Assembly (NCBI GenBank): GCA_900108205.1
Contig: FNUU01000004.1
Coordinates: 185,338-249,337 of the forward strand
Direction: 5' to 3'
Source: Eubacterium ruminantium
GTDB taxonomy: Bacteria; Bacillota; Clostridia; Lachnospirales; Lachnospiraceae
DNA: 64,000 nucleotides
Every line of letters starts with the position of its first letter. Within the stretch, counting starts at the first letter, position 1. Positions 46,486 to 55,015 of this stretch are shown piece by piece. Below the pieces are notes generated by a model. That model was not told the origin of the DNA. It worked only from the letters and a program-made list of their open reading frames with translations, and did no database searches. The position numbers were made by a program, and so were the translations under genes.

Positions 46486-48222
46486 TTATGCTATCTTCCA
46501 GCTCACAGCCTTCTTCCTGCCGGAAACAAAGTTCTTATAGATGCCCTCTTCCTGCATCAGTTCATCGTGCTTACCCTTCTGAACTATCCTGCCCTTATCA
46601 ACGACAAGTATCTGATCCGCGTGTCTGACTGTCTTAAGTCGATGTGCTATCATAATGATGGTCTTCTCTCTTGTAAGATTCTCAATAGCCTGTGTCAGTT
46701 CCTTCTCATTCTCCGGATCAACATTGGCCGTTGCCTCATCCAGGATTATAATCGGAGCATCCTTCATGATAGCCCTGGCTATGGATATCCTCTGCTTTTC
46801 ACCACCGGACAGATTTGCTCCGCCTTCTCCTATCATCGTGTTGTATCCATCAGGAAGAGACATGATGAAATCATGGCAGCAGGCCTTCTTCGCAGCACTG
46901 ATAACCTCTTCCATAGAAGCCTCCGGTCTGCCGAATCTGATATTATTTGCAATGGTATCTTCAAAAAGATACACCCTCTGAAATACAAAACTGAAGTTTT
47001 CCATAAGTGAATCGAAGCTGTAATCTCTGACATCTCTTCCGCCCAGAGTGACCTGTCCTTCCTGCACATCCCAGAAGCGTGCAATGAGTGAAGTGATGGT
47101 TGTCTTACCGCCACCGGATGGTCCGACTATAGCTGTCGTAGTCTTCTCTTTGATATCAAGCGTCACGTCATCAATGATCTTTCTGTTATCATATGCAAAG
47201 CTTACATGCTCAAGATGAATATCTCTTGTTTCAGGCTGAATATCCTCACCATCAATATCCATCTGTTCAATGTTCAGTATCTCATTGGCCATATCTACGC
47301 CTCTTCCGATAATCTTGAGAAGAGCTGTGTAGATCCCGGCAAGATCCAGCGCCTCAAATACCATAAAGGACGCCATAAGCATTGTTATGAGATAATTCAG
47401 CTTCATTGTTCCGTCAAGGTAAAACATAAGTGATGCTCCGGCGATAGCAACACCAGCAAGCTTACTTATCAAAGTCTGTGTACCTACCGCCGGTATGGCT
47501 GTTGTTTCAGCCTTGATATCGGCCTTCTTCTTTCTTTCCACACTGTTCATTACCCTTGAGCTGTTCCTTGAGAAAATATTATAATTTCTTATTTCTGCGA
47601 TCCCCTGTATATACTCGAGAATAACGCCGACCATCTCCTTGTCGGCCTCAATCTTCTCGTCTGCAACCCTTGCAATCCTTTTATTTGTTATGGTATTAAC
47701 AGCCATAAATACTGCTATACCGGCAACTGAGATAAGTCCTATACGCACATCAAATATAAACATTCCCAGAGCGATTACAGCCGTTGTAATGCCGCCCTGA
47801 AGAACCATCATGATCGCCCTTGTCGCGATATCACTCATCTGCTCGAGCGTATTTGTCGTTACCGACATGATATGTCCGAGACTCGTATCGTTGAAATATC
47901 CCATCGGCAGATATCTCAGATGCTCGCCTATTTCTATCCTCTTCTGTGCGCAGGTATCATATCCTGCCTCTGTCTGAAGCATATATGAGAAACGGTTTAC
48001 GATCATCTTGCCAATCGTACTTACAAGCATGAAAACCATTACGGTTATAAACGCTTTGGCATTGATCTCATTATTTATTACGGCTGTTATTGCAAAGAAT
48101 GCTGCCGGTATCTTCATGGCTCCAAGCAATGCATCCAGTACCCCGAGAAATACAGCCATATAAAACTTGTTCCTGTTCTTCTTACTGCAAAAATCGAAGA
48201 ACTTCTTTAACATATTAAGCAT
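46486..48222 (-). CDS. ABC exporter half-transporter (membrane plus ATPase domains), second gene
   Basis: A 578-residue type IV ABC exporter subunit. Six membrane segments in the first 310 residues are followed by an ATPase with Walker A GPSGGGKT, signature LSGGEKQR, Walker B IIILDEATANVDP and H-loop IAHRL. The ATG at 48222 overlaps the stop of the first subunit gene and has AAAGGAG upstream; the longer frame from 48336 would overlap by 120 bases and is rejected. The pair is probably a heterodimeric multidrug or lipid/peptide exporter under the upstream TetR. Confidence 0.93.
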   Translation of the reverse strand: MLNMLKKFFDFCSKKNRNKFYMAVFLGVLDALLGAMKIPAAFFAITAVINNEINAKAFITVMVFMLVSTIGKMIVNRFSYMLQTEAGYDTCAQKRIEIGEHLRYLPMGYFNDTSLGHIMSVTTNTLEQMSDIATRAIMMVLQGGITTAVIALGMFIFDVRIGLISVAGIAVFMAVNTITNKRIARVADEKIEADKEMVGVILEYIQGIAEIRNYNIFSRNSSRVMNSVERKKKADIKAETTAIPAVGTQTLISKLAGVAIAGASLMFYLDGTMKLNYLITMLMASFMVFEALDLAGIYTALLKIIGRGVDMANEILNIEQMDIDGEDIQPETRDIHLEHVSFAYDNRKIIDDVTLDIKEKTTTAIVGPSGGGKTTITSLIARFWDVQEGQVTLGGRDVRDYSFDSLMENFSFVFQRVYLFEDTIANNIRFGRPEASMEEVISAAKKACCHDFIMSLPDGYNTMIGEGGANLSGGEKQRISIARAIMKDAPIIILDEATANVDPENEKELTQAIENLTREKTIIMIAHRLKTVRHADQILVVDKGRIVQKGKHDELMQEEGIYKNFVSGRKKAVSWKIA

Positions 48223-49996
48223 ATTTGCTCTCCTTTCCGGCAGCAAAGCCTTCGCTGTCATCCGCTCCATCCTTAGCCATACTATGTGCCTTCCACATAC
48301 TCTTATACAGCAGGCTGTGGCTGAGAAGCTCATCATGAGTACCGACTGCTTCTACATTTCCGTCGTTAATCACAAATATCTTGTCAGCATCCTTGATAGT
48401 GGAAAGTCTGTGAGCGATTACGATAAGTGTCCTGCCCTTTACAAGCTTTGCAACACTTTCCTGAACCAGTGCTTCATTCTCCGGATCGGTATATGCGGTT
48501 GCCTCATCCATGATGACAACCGGCGCATCCTTAAGCATGGCTCTTGCGATACATATTCTCTGCCTCTCTCCCCCTGACAGATGTCCGCCTGAGCCGCCGA
48601 CCTCTGTGTTGTATCCATTTTCCAGACCCATGATAAAATCATGACAGCCTGTTGCTTTGGCAGCATTTATTACATCCTCGTCCGTTGCTCCTTCTCTGCC
48701 GAGACGAATATTCTCCATGATCGTCATATCGAAGAGATAGTTATCCTGTGCAACGTAAGCGATCTGCCCCATATAATAATCCAGCGGTAATTTCTTTATA
48801 TCTACACCTCCGTATGTAATCATGCCCGAGTCCGGATCCCAGAGGGAATCAATCAGTCTTGCAATTGTACTCTTGCCCGAGCCTGACGGTCCCACAAAGG
48901 CGTTAACTTCGCCCTGCTTTATCTCCATGTCTACACCATGCAGAACCTCTTTATCCTTGTAAGTAAAATGAACATCCTTCAGACATATATCGGAGCCCTC
49001 CGGCTTTTCACCGAGCACTGCAGGCCTCACCATATCATCTCTTTCAAGAATCTCGATAGCCTCACCGAAGATAGTTTTGATCTTAGCTATATCGTCCATA
49101 TAAGAAAATGCAACAACCAGCGGTGTGATAAGTCCTGCCGACAATATGATGCAGGTGATAAAATTTGCTGCAGACAGGCTTCCGTTTTTAACCAGCAGAA
49201 GTCCTACAGGCAGAACGCCGAGGAAGGTTGCAGGCATAAAAGAAAGTGTTCCGCACTGCCACCAGATACATTTTCTCATCCAGTTTATGAAGCAGTCAGC
49301 ACCCTCTCTTGCAGCATTAACAAACTTCTCGTATGAGCTTCCGGTCTTGCCGAAGGCCTTTATAACCTCGATACCGTTTATGTATTCAACTGCCGTATCG
49401 TTTAGATATTTCGTCTTACGAATGGTAACTTCAAACTCGCCCTTACTCTTGATCATCATTACCGTTGCAAATATAACTCCGATCACTGCGGATATAAGAT
49501 TGGCAAGTCCCATACGCCAGTCGATCGTAAGAAGATAAACAAACATGACGATTGGAAGAAGTATATTTGCGGTAAACTCCGGTATGATATGTGCAAGTGT
49601 TGTTTCCATGGAATCCACTCGTTCAACAATGATATTCTTGTAGCTACCACTGTTGTCATCCAGCACCGAACCGAGTGGAATCCTTGAAAGCTTATCGCAG
49701 AGCTGTACTCTTATGCCTCCGAGTACATTGAAGGTTGCAACGTGCGACAATGTAGTCGAGAGATTGTGCAGGAGTATTCTTACTACCCAGAACAGTCCCA
49801 TAAACATCACCTGCTTCAAGTAATAACTCTTGTCATCATTACCCTTCAGCAGCTCTTTAACAACATCCGCGATCAGCAGATATGGCCCGAAGGAAGCCGC
49901 AACACCGAGTATGGCCAGCGTAACGCTTCCTCCGTAATAACTCTTCTTCCTCCCGGCGAATTCCATGATCCAGGAGGCAATTCCTCTTTTCTTCAT
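48215..49996 (-). CDS. ABC exporter half-transporter, first gene
   Basis: A 593-residue partner of the next gene with the same architecture: membrane domain in residues 20-310, then Walker A GPSGSGKS, signature LSGGERQR, Walker B VVIMDEATAYTDP, and H-loop IAHRL. Both Walker B motifs keep the catalytic glutamate. The two genes overlap by eight bases. The region 49997-50204 upstream contains AT-rich promoter-like DNA and a GTGCA-T-TGCAC palindrome (about 50037), but no clear TetR operator match to that at 50889. Confidence 0.93.
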   Translation of the reverse strand: MKKRGIASWIMEFAGRKKSYYGGSVTLAILGVAASFGPYLLIADVVKELLKGNDDKSYYLKQVMFMGLFWVVRILLHNLSTTLSHVATFNVLGGIRVQLCDKLSRIPLGSVLDDNSGSYKNIIVERVDSMETTLAHIIPEFTANILLPIVMFVYLLTIDWRMGLANLISAVIGVIFATVMMIKSKGEFEVTIRKTKYLNDTAVEYINGIEVIKAFGKTGSSYEKFVNAAREGADCFINWMRKCIWWQCGTLSFMPATFLGVLPVGLLLVKNGSLSAANFITCIILSAGLITPLVVAFSYMDDIAKIKTIFGEAIEILERDDMVRPAVLGEKPEGSDICLKDVHFTYKDKEVLHGVDMEIKQGEVNAFVGPSGSGKSTIARLIDSLWDPDSGMITYGGVDIKKLPLDYYMGQIAYVAQDNYLFDMTIMENIRLGREGATDEDVINAAKATGCHDFIMGLENGYNTEVGGSGGHLSGGERQRICIARAMLKDAPVVIMDEATAYTDPENEALVQESVAKLVKGRTLIVIAHRLSTIKDADKIFVINDGNVEAVGTHDELLSHSLLYKSMWKAHSMAKDGADDSEGFAAGKESKYA

Positions 49997-50210
49997 AAAT
50001 CTATATCTTCCTTTCTTTATGATTTATATTTACTAGTGCATTGCACCAATCTCCTTTTTTATGATTGCCATGACTGGTATTATCTTTTCAGATAACCCTG
50101 AATAACATCCTGTACGTTCTTCTATACTGCATGTCAGCAAAACAACGTTATATTAATTGTTAGTCATATCTATTTTACGTTATATATATCTAACCTCATG
50201 ACCAAATTAT

Positions 50211-50230
50211 TGCCCCGATCGTACGGGGCA
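50211..50230. terminator. Hairpin after the TetR gene
   Basis: TGCCCCG and CGGGGCA, separated by ATCGTA, form a short GC-rich stem set in AT-rich flanks that extend it imperfectly. It lies about 20 bases past the TetR stop codon. Confidence 0.6.
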
Positions 50231-50252
50231 GATAATTATTAAATATAATCTG

Positions 50253-50867
50253 TTATAAACCAAAAAGTGTTATCCATGAATTACCGTAAAACTCTTCCAT
50301 TGTATGCGCATAATGCATAGCTTCTTCTCTGGAAAAATCATGTACCACAGTCTGAAAAAGCGCTTCAACATATGCCGTGAGCAGGAGGTGAAATTCTTTC
50401 TGATTAACTTCCTTTACAGGAAATCCTTTTTCCTTCAGTTCATTGATGTACCGGAGTGTAACATTTTCTTCCAGCTTTGCGATATCATGCGTAAAGCTCT
50501 CGTATTTTGTACCGTGTGATTTGCATATAAGAAGCTTAAACTCATCCAGATGGTCATAAATAAACTCCATCGATCTTACCGGCTCTCCCTGACCCTGCCA
50601 TCCGGCACCTGCTGCCAACGAATCGATCCCGCCAAAATACTCTCCCTCTATTTTATGATAAAGCTCCATGCATCCGTCAATGACAGGATCTACCAGCGAA
50701 GAAAACATTTCTTCTTTACTCGAAAAATGCTTGTATAAGCCGCTGACCTGAATACCCGCTGCGGCAGCTATACGACGTAGTGATGCGTCTGCAAAGCCGT
50801 ATTCCATGAATTCCTTTTTGGCCGCTTCGATGATTCTTTCGTGTGTTTTAGTTTTATCCTTTGGCAT
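50253..50867 (-). CDS. TetR/AcrR family regulator
   Basis: A 204-residue repressor. The N-terminal helix-turn-helix runs ERIIEAAKKEFMEYGF, then RRIAAAAGIQVSGLYKHFSSKEE. The rest is a helical ligand domain. The ATG at 50867 is preferred to one at 50909, since GGGGG lies upstream of it and the residues before it do not fit the family. It is just upstream of the ABC exporter pair on the same strand, and its own promoter carries a large inverted repeat. Confidence 0.92.
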   Translation of the reverse strand: MPKDKTKTHERIIEAAKKEFMEYGFADASLRRIAAAAGIQVSGLYKHFSSKEEMFSSLVDPVIDGCMELYHKIEGEYFGGIDSLAAGAGWQGQGEPVRSMEFIYDHLDEFKLLICKSHGTKYESFTHDIAKLEENVTLRYINELKEKGFPVKEVNQKEFHLLLTAYVEALFQTVVHDFSREEAMHYAHTMEEFYGNSWITLFGL

Positions 50868-50888
50868 TTTATATACCCCCACAATAAA

Positions 50889-50943
50889 AGAACAGCGTTC
50901 TCTAAACATTTGTTAGAGTACACTGTTCTCTATTATTTGTCAA
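50889..50943 (-). promoter_or_regulatory. TetR promoter with 17-bp inverted-repeat operator
   Basis: Minus-strand TTGACA (50943-50938), 17 bases, TACTCT (50920-50915). The inverted repeat AGAACAG-N-GT-N-CTCTAA (50889-50905) and its partner (50913-50929) cover the -10 box and start region, with two mismatches and a seven-base centre. It is probably autoregulatory. Confidence 0.7.
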
Positions 50944-50972
50944 TACATTTTCTGAATTTTTGACTACTTTTT

Positions 50973-53249
50973 TTATTCTCTGTTTTTCAGAACTTCTGCC
51001 GGAACAATTCTTTTGATCTTAGCTGTGAGTATTTTGCTTATAGCAAGATATATCACCGCAACGCCCAGCAGCACTCCTCCATAGAGATACCATTCAAAGT
51101 GAAGATCCATTCCCATTGCCGTATTTGCGATAAAATATGGATAGATGGAATCGGCTATCATCTTTACAATAGGTATAGCGATACATGCTCCAAGAATTAC
51201 TGCGAAGAAGTTTCCGTCCAGATACACCTTCCTAATCTCCTTCATCCTGTAACCAAATATCTTGATCAGAGATATACCGTATCCTGCTCTGTCGATCATA
51301 ACATTTAACATCAGATACATAACCGCCACGAAGATCAGAACTGATACAGCTATAAGGATTATAATCAGCGACATCATTTGATCAACAAAGATACCTGCCG
51401 CACTTTCGATATCAGCTCTCTTTGTTACAGCATAGATATGACCGCTGTCAACCAGCAGTTCGATATCGGAGAGGATCATATTGTAGTAATTCTCACTTTC
51501 TCCGAAGAGCTCGCGCATCTCATCAATATCCATATATACCGTAAGCCCGATCGAATAAGGAACTATATCGGATACCGTAAAGGCATATCTTACATCCTCC
51601 GAATTATCATCAAGAATAAATGTATCTCCGACCTCCAGATCATATTTCTGAGCAGTCGATGAAGCGATCACAAGCTCCTTTTTATTACCGCTCGCCTTGA
51701 AATCATAGAATGGATTATCGTCATCTATTCCGATCATATTTACGTCCAATGTATAATCCAGATAATTCACTGCAAGGTTTTTAACATAACATGCTTCTCC
51801 CGCTTCCGGAACATCTTCCATAGGATATTTCAGAATATACATATATTCGTAATTAATATCCTCAATATTCTGCTTCTTAACATTATTGCAGAGAACAAAG
51901 CAGTCCAGACCGATCATGAAGATGAGGAGTGCCACGGTCATTCCGATAACCACAGTAAATACACTTCTCTTTTCACGCGACATCTGTCTTCCTGTAAACT
52001 GACGAAGGAAGTTTCTTTCCTTTTTATTTTTTTTGATACTATTCGGGCCTTTGGCGAGGTTTTCCTGCTCATTTTTGATCAGGGATAAAGCCGTCTTCGA
52101 AAGCTTTTTTCTGATAACAAGAATATTTACTATTACGGAAATAAGCGGTGGCATAACTATACAGTATATGATTATATAAAGCGGATAAACCTTATCCATC
52201 TTCGGAATGCTGTAATAGAGATAACTGTCCTGCATCTGAAAATCAACGCCAACCGGACTGAATCCGATGATCATTCCGATGATTCCGGCAATAAATGTAA
52301 CAACCGTCGGAAGCATTACGTAATGTCTTATAAGTGATCCTTTCTTTACGCCCATCGCATAGAGTGTACCGATAACGCTGCTCTCTTCATTTATCTGATG
52401 AATGATGAATACGGATATTACATAAGCAAAAAGCATCACAAGTATCGCTCCCGCAACCAGACTTACCAGTCTCTTCAGTATAACATCACTCGCCGCATCA
52501 CTGGCAATCCTCGGATTATCCTTATTCTCGTGAAAGGTTTCGAGGTTAGCTATATTTATATCCTTCAGTGCTTCCTTAAGATCTCTGTGGTTTCCGCTGC
52601 GAAGCTTATATGCATAGGTATAGGTTTCTCCTCCCATTCGACCTGAAGCAAGCAGTTCTTTATAAGCATTATCCGTGACAAATACAACTCCAAAGCTTTC
52701 CGGATCAGCTGTCATGTCCGAAGGATTTTTTACTGTCAGATTATAGTCAGGAATACATCCGATACCCGAAACCGTAAACTCCCTGCCAGCAAACTCAATG
52801 CTGTCACCGACTTTTATATCATTTCTGTCGGCATAAAGATTCATTATAACTATCTCGTTGTCAGCTTCAGGCATACTGCCTTCATCAAGCTTTACAAGAT
52901 CGATCCTGTTTCTCTTCTTAAATACTCTGACAATATCCTTATTATCTCCTGATACAGTTTTCTTTATACTGTCAACCTCAGCATCCATACTGAACACTTT
53001 CTCTATGTCACCATACTTCTGTTCCAGATCCGACAACTGTTCATCTGTCAGCGGCATAAAGGTTGTAAACTGGCCGTCCTGCTGGTTACACTCATTATTA
53101 TACTCATCACTGCCGGCAATAGTTGTCTCTGCCATACCGGCGATACTGACTACAAGATACATGCCGAGAACTATCATAAAAAAAAGTGCCAGATATCTTC
53201 CGAAATGAGCTTTAAATTCCCTTATTATTCTTCTGTTTAAAGTCTTCAT
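50973..53249 (-). CDS. FtsX-like ABC transporter permease
   Basis: A 758-residue permease of the MacB/FtsX superfamily with two membrane modules. Segments lie near residues 20-40, 265-290, 315-340, 355-380, then 430-450 and three near 645-750. Large extracellular loops are at about 45-255 and 455-630. MIVLGMYLVVSIAG and the repeated FtsX core pattern are visible. Substrate unknown; such systems export peptides or lipoproteins or resist antimicrobial peptides. It starts one base into the stop codon of the ATPase gene (TAATG). Confidence 0.9.
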   Translation of the reverse strand: MKTLNRRIIREFKAHFGRYLALFFMIVLGMYLVVSIAGMAETTIAGSDEYNNECNQQDGQFTTFMPLTDEQLSDLEQKYGDIEKVFSMDAEVDSIKKTVSGDNKDIVRVFKKRNRIDLVKLDEGSMPEADNEIVIMNLYADRNDIKVGDSIEFAGREFTVSGIGCIPDYNLTVKNPSDMTADPESFGVVFVTDNAYKELLASGRMGGETYTYAYKLRSGNHRDLKEALKDINIANLETFHENKDNPRIASDAASDVILKRLVSLVAGAILVMLFAYVISVFIIHQINEESSVIGTLYAMGVKKGSLIRHYVMLPTVVTFIAGIIGMIIGFSPVGVDFQMQDSYLYYSIPKMDKVYPLYIIIYCIVMPPLISVIVNILVIRKKLSKTALSLIKNEQENLAKGPNSIKKNKKERNFLRQFTGRQMSREKRSVFTVVIGMTVALLIFMIGLDCFVLCNNVKKQNIEDINYEYMYILKYPMEDVPEAGEACYVKNLAVNYLDYTLDVNMIGIDDDNPFYDFKASGNKKELVIASSTAQKYDLEVGDTFILDDNSEDVRYAFTVSDIVPYSIGLTVYMDIDEMRELFGESENYYNMILSDIELLVDSGHIYAVTKRADIESAAGIFVDQMMSLIIILIAVSVLIFVAVMYLMLNVMIDRAGYGISLIKIFGYRMKEIRKVYLDGNFFAVILGACIAIPIVKMIADSIYPYFIANTAMGMDLHFEWYLYGGVLLGVAVIYLAISKILTAKIKRIVPAEVLKNRE

Positions 53250-53950
53250 TACAGATCCTCCAATTCACAAGCCGGTATTCTTTCCTCATTCATATAGTTT
53301 TTCCTGATTTCTCCATCCTTCATGATCACAACCTGCTGAACCATGTTCTTGATGGCATTGTTGTGAGTTACGATCAGCATGGTCGTTCCATATTTCTCAT
53401 TGATCTTCTCGAGTAAAACAAGAATATCTCTGGAGGTTTTCGAATCGAGCGCTCCCGTTGGCTCATCGCAGAGAAGCAGCTTAGGATTCTTGACAAGCGC
53501 TCTTGCTATAGCACATCTCTGCTGCTGTCCACCCGAGAGCTGTGACGGAAATTTATTCTGATGCTCGGCGAGTCCCAGTATATCCAGCAGTTCGTCAATA
53601 TCCATAGGATCATCCGTCAGATACTCGCAAACCTTTATATTTTCCCTTACAGTAAGATTCGGAACAAGATTATAGAACTGAAAGATAAATCCCAGGCTGT
53701 CTCTTCTGTAATCCGATAATGCATTATTGTTCAGTCCTACTATCTCTTTTCCATCCACCTTGATGGAACCCGAATCCACATTATCAAGTCCTCCGATACA
53801 GTTAAGCATCGTTGACTTGCCGGAGCCACTCGTTCCCTGTATAACACACATATTTCCTTTTTCTACTGAGAGGTCAATCCCCTTCAAAACCTGAATATAG
53901 CTGCCGCCCTCGCCATAGCTCTTTTTAATTCCTTTAACTTCAAGATACAT
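53249..53950 (-). CDS. ABC transporter ATP-binding protein (MacB/LolD type)
   Basis: A 233-residue ATPase. Walker A GTSGSGKS (about 38-45), signature LSGGQQQR, Walker B LLLCDEPTGALD and H-loop VTHNN are all intact. It is of the MacB/LolD class that pairs with FtsX-like permeases, here the next gene. Its promoter and two TetR-type operators lie at 54001-54075, between it and a divergent TetR gene. Confidence 0.95.
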   Translation of the reverse strand: MYLEVKGIKKSYGEGGSYIQVLKGIDLSVEKGNMCVIQGTSGSGKSTMLNCIGGLDNVDSGSIKVDGKEIVGLNNNALSDYRRDSLGFIFQFYNLVPNLTVRENIKVCEYLTDDPMDIDELLDILGLAEHQNKFPSQLSGGQQQRCAIARALVKNPKLLLCDEPTGALDSKTSRDILVLLEKINEKYGTTMLIVTHNNAIKNMVQQVVIMKDGEIRKNYMNEERIPACELEDL

Positions 53951-54000
53951 ATTTATTCCTTTCCGACTGAAAAGCAGTCCTGATATGATTATTTACAAAC

Positions 54001-54016
54001 ATGAGTCGTTGCTCAT
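54001..54016. promoter_or_regulatory. TetR operator A, ATGAGT-N4-GCTCAT core
   Basis: The 16-base dyad ATGAGTCGTTGCTCAT lies just downstream of the ABC promoter -10 box, over the expected start site. It matches operator B, including the flanking C and ATATTT. Confidence 0.8.
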
Positions 54017-54023
54017 ATTTCGG

Positions 54024-54052
54024 ATATTAACACCACATTTTTGCCTTGTCAA
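54024..54052 (-). promoter_or_regulatory. Promoter of the FtsX-type ABC operon
   Basis: Minus-strand TTGACA, 17 bases, TAATAT. It lies between the two operator copies. Confidence 0.8.
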
Positions 54053-54059
54053 CAGAAAC

Positions 54060-54075
54060 ATGAGTTATCACTCAT
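54060..54075. promoter_or_regulatory. TetR operator B, ATGAGT-N4-ACTCAT
   Basis: The dyad ATGAGTTATCACTCAT is perfect in its arms. It lies upstream of the -35 boxes of both divergent promoters; the centre is 59 bases from that of operator A. Confidence 0.8.
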
Positions 54076-54082
54076 ATTTTGT

Positions 54083-54111
54083 TTGATTTTTATTTTTCAG
54101 AATGATATACT
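54083..54111 (+). promoter_or_regulatory. Promoter of the divergent TetR gene
   Basis: TTGATT, 17 bases, TATACT. A leader of about 155 bases to the ATG at 54273 holds no other clear site. Confidence 0.65.
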
Positions 54112-54272
54112 GTCATTATCGAGTTATAATGAGGCAGTAATATATCATTCAATTATTTTTTGTAGCCGGCCTATTCACCGTACTGTCAGTATTGTGCAGG
54201 CAGGCATTCAGTCGAGGTATTTAATAACAGCTATGCTGACATACATAGTTTGCAATTCAGGGAGTAAATATA

Positions 54273-54956
54273 ATGGGTGAAAATGATATCCGCATACCAA
54301 AACAAAAAAGAAGCATAGAAAAAAAGCAGCGCATCAAAGACGCTGCCATGAAGCTTATGTCCGAAAAGGGCTACCATACAACCAGTTCAAATGAGATAGC
54401 AAAGGAAGCCGGTGTATCCATCGGAACCTTCTACTCATATTACAAGGATAAAAAAGAGCTTTATAAGGAGCTGGTTGCTGATATTTACAGTATTGTTCTG
54501 TCTCCGATGAATCCGGTCAGTAACGACGGCAATGCTTCCAACAATGAATTCGGTAATAGTTCCGACGGTCATCCCAATAATAATACTGTTCTCGACACAT
54601 CGAATCTCTCTATCGAGGAAACAGTATATTTATATATTTCAATCGTATTTGAAGGTCATGAATATCAATCGGAATTCCAGCGTGAGATTGCTTCTCTTTC
54701 TGAACAGTCTGATGAATTCAGAGAGATTGAAATGTCTAATAAGAAGCATGCTACGGAAATGTTTTCTTCGATCCTCGCCTCCTACAAGGATGAACTTAGA
54801 GTCAGGGATATAAATACCGCCGTTTATATGATACTTACAACCGTTGAAGCAGTTGTTCATGATACTGTATTTCATAAAAAAGGCAAAAATAAAAAGGCTG
54901 TCATGCAGGAGCTGACAGCCATGATCGTTAATTATCTTTTTGCTCAGAAAAGCTGA
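54273..54956 (+). CDS. TetR/AcrR family regulator of the FtsX-type ABC operon
   Basis: A 227-residue regulator with a basic start (IPKQKRSIEKKQR), the helix-turn-helix AMKLMSEKGYHTTSSNEIAKEAG and GTFYSYYKDKKELY. An Asn/Ser-rich linker near residues 85-110 (SNDGNASNNEFGN) is unusual. It is divergent from the ABC genes with two shared operators, so repression of both is likely. RBS GGGAG. The stop codon lies inside its terminator stem. Confidence 0.93.
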   Translation: MGENDIRIPKQKRSIEKKQRIKDAAMKLMSEKGYHTTSSNEIAKEAGVSIGTFYSYYKDKKELYKELVADIYSIVLSPMNPVSNDGNASNNEFGNSSDGHPNNNTVLDTSNLSIEETVYLYISIVFEGHEYQSEFQREIASLSEQSDEFREIEMSNKKHATEMFSSILASYKDELRVRDINTAVYMILTTVEAVVHDTVFHKKGKNKKAVMQELTAMIVNYLFAQKS

Positions 54957-54980
54957 ATCTGCTGCGATTCAGCTTTTCTG
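54945..54980 (+). terminator. Terminator overlapping the TetR stop codon
   Basis: CAGAAAAGCTGAATC and its perfect complement form a 15-bp stem with a six-base loop. The TGA stop of the TetR gene is in the left arm. T-rich DNA follows. Confidence 0.8.
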
Positions 54981-55015
54981 TCACTTTATTCATTATTTTT
55001 CCAGAGCTTTATTCT

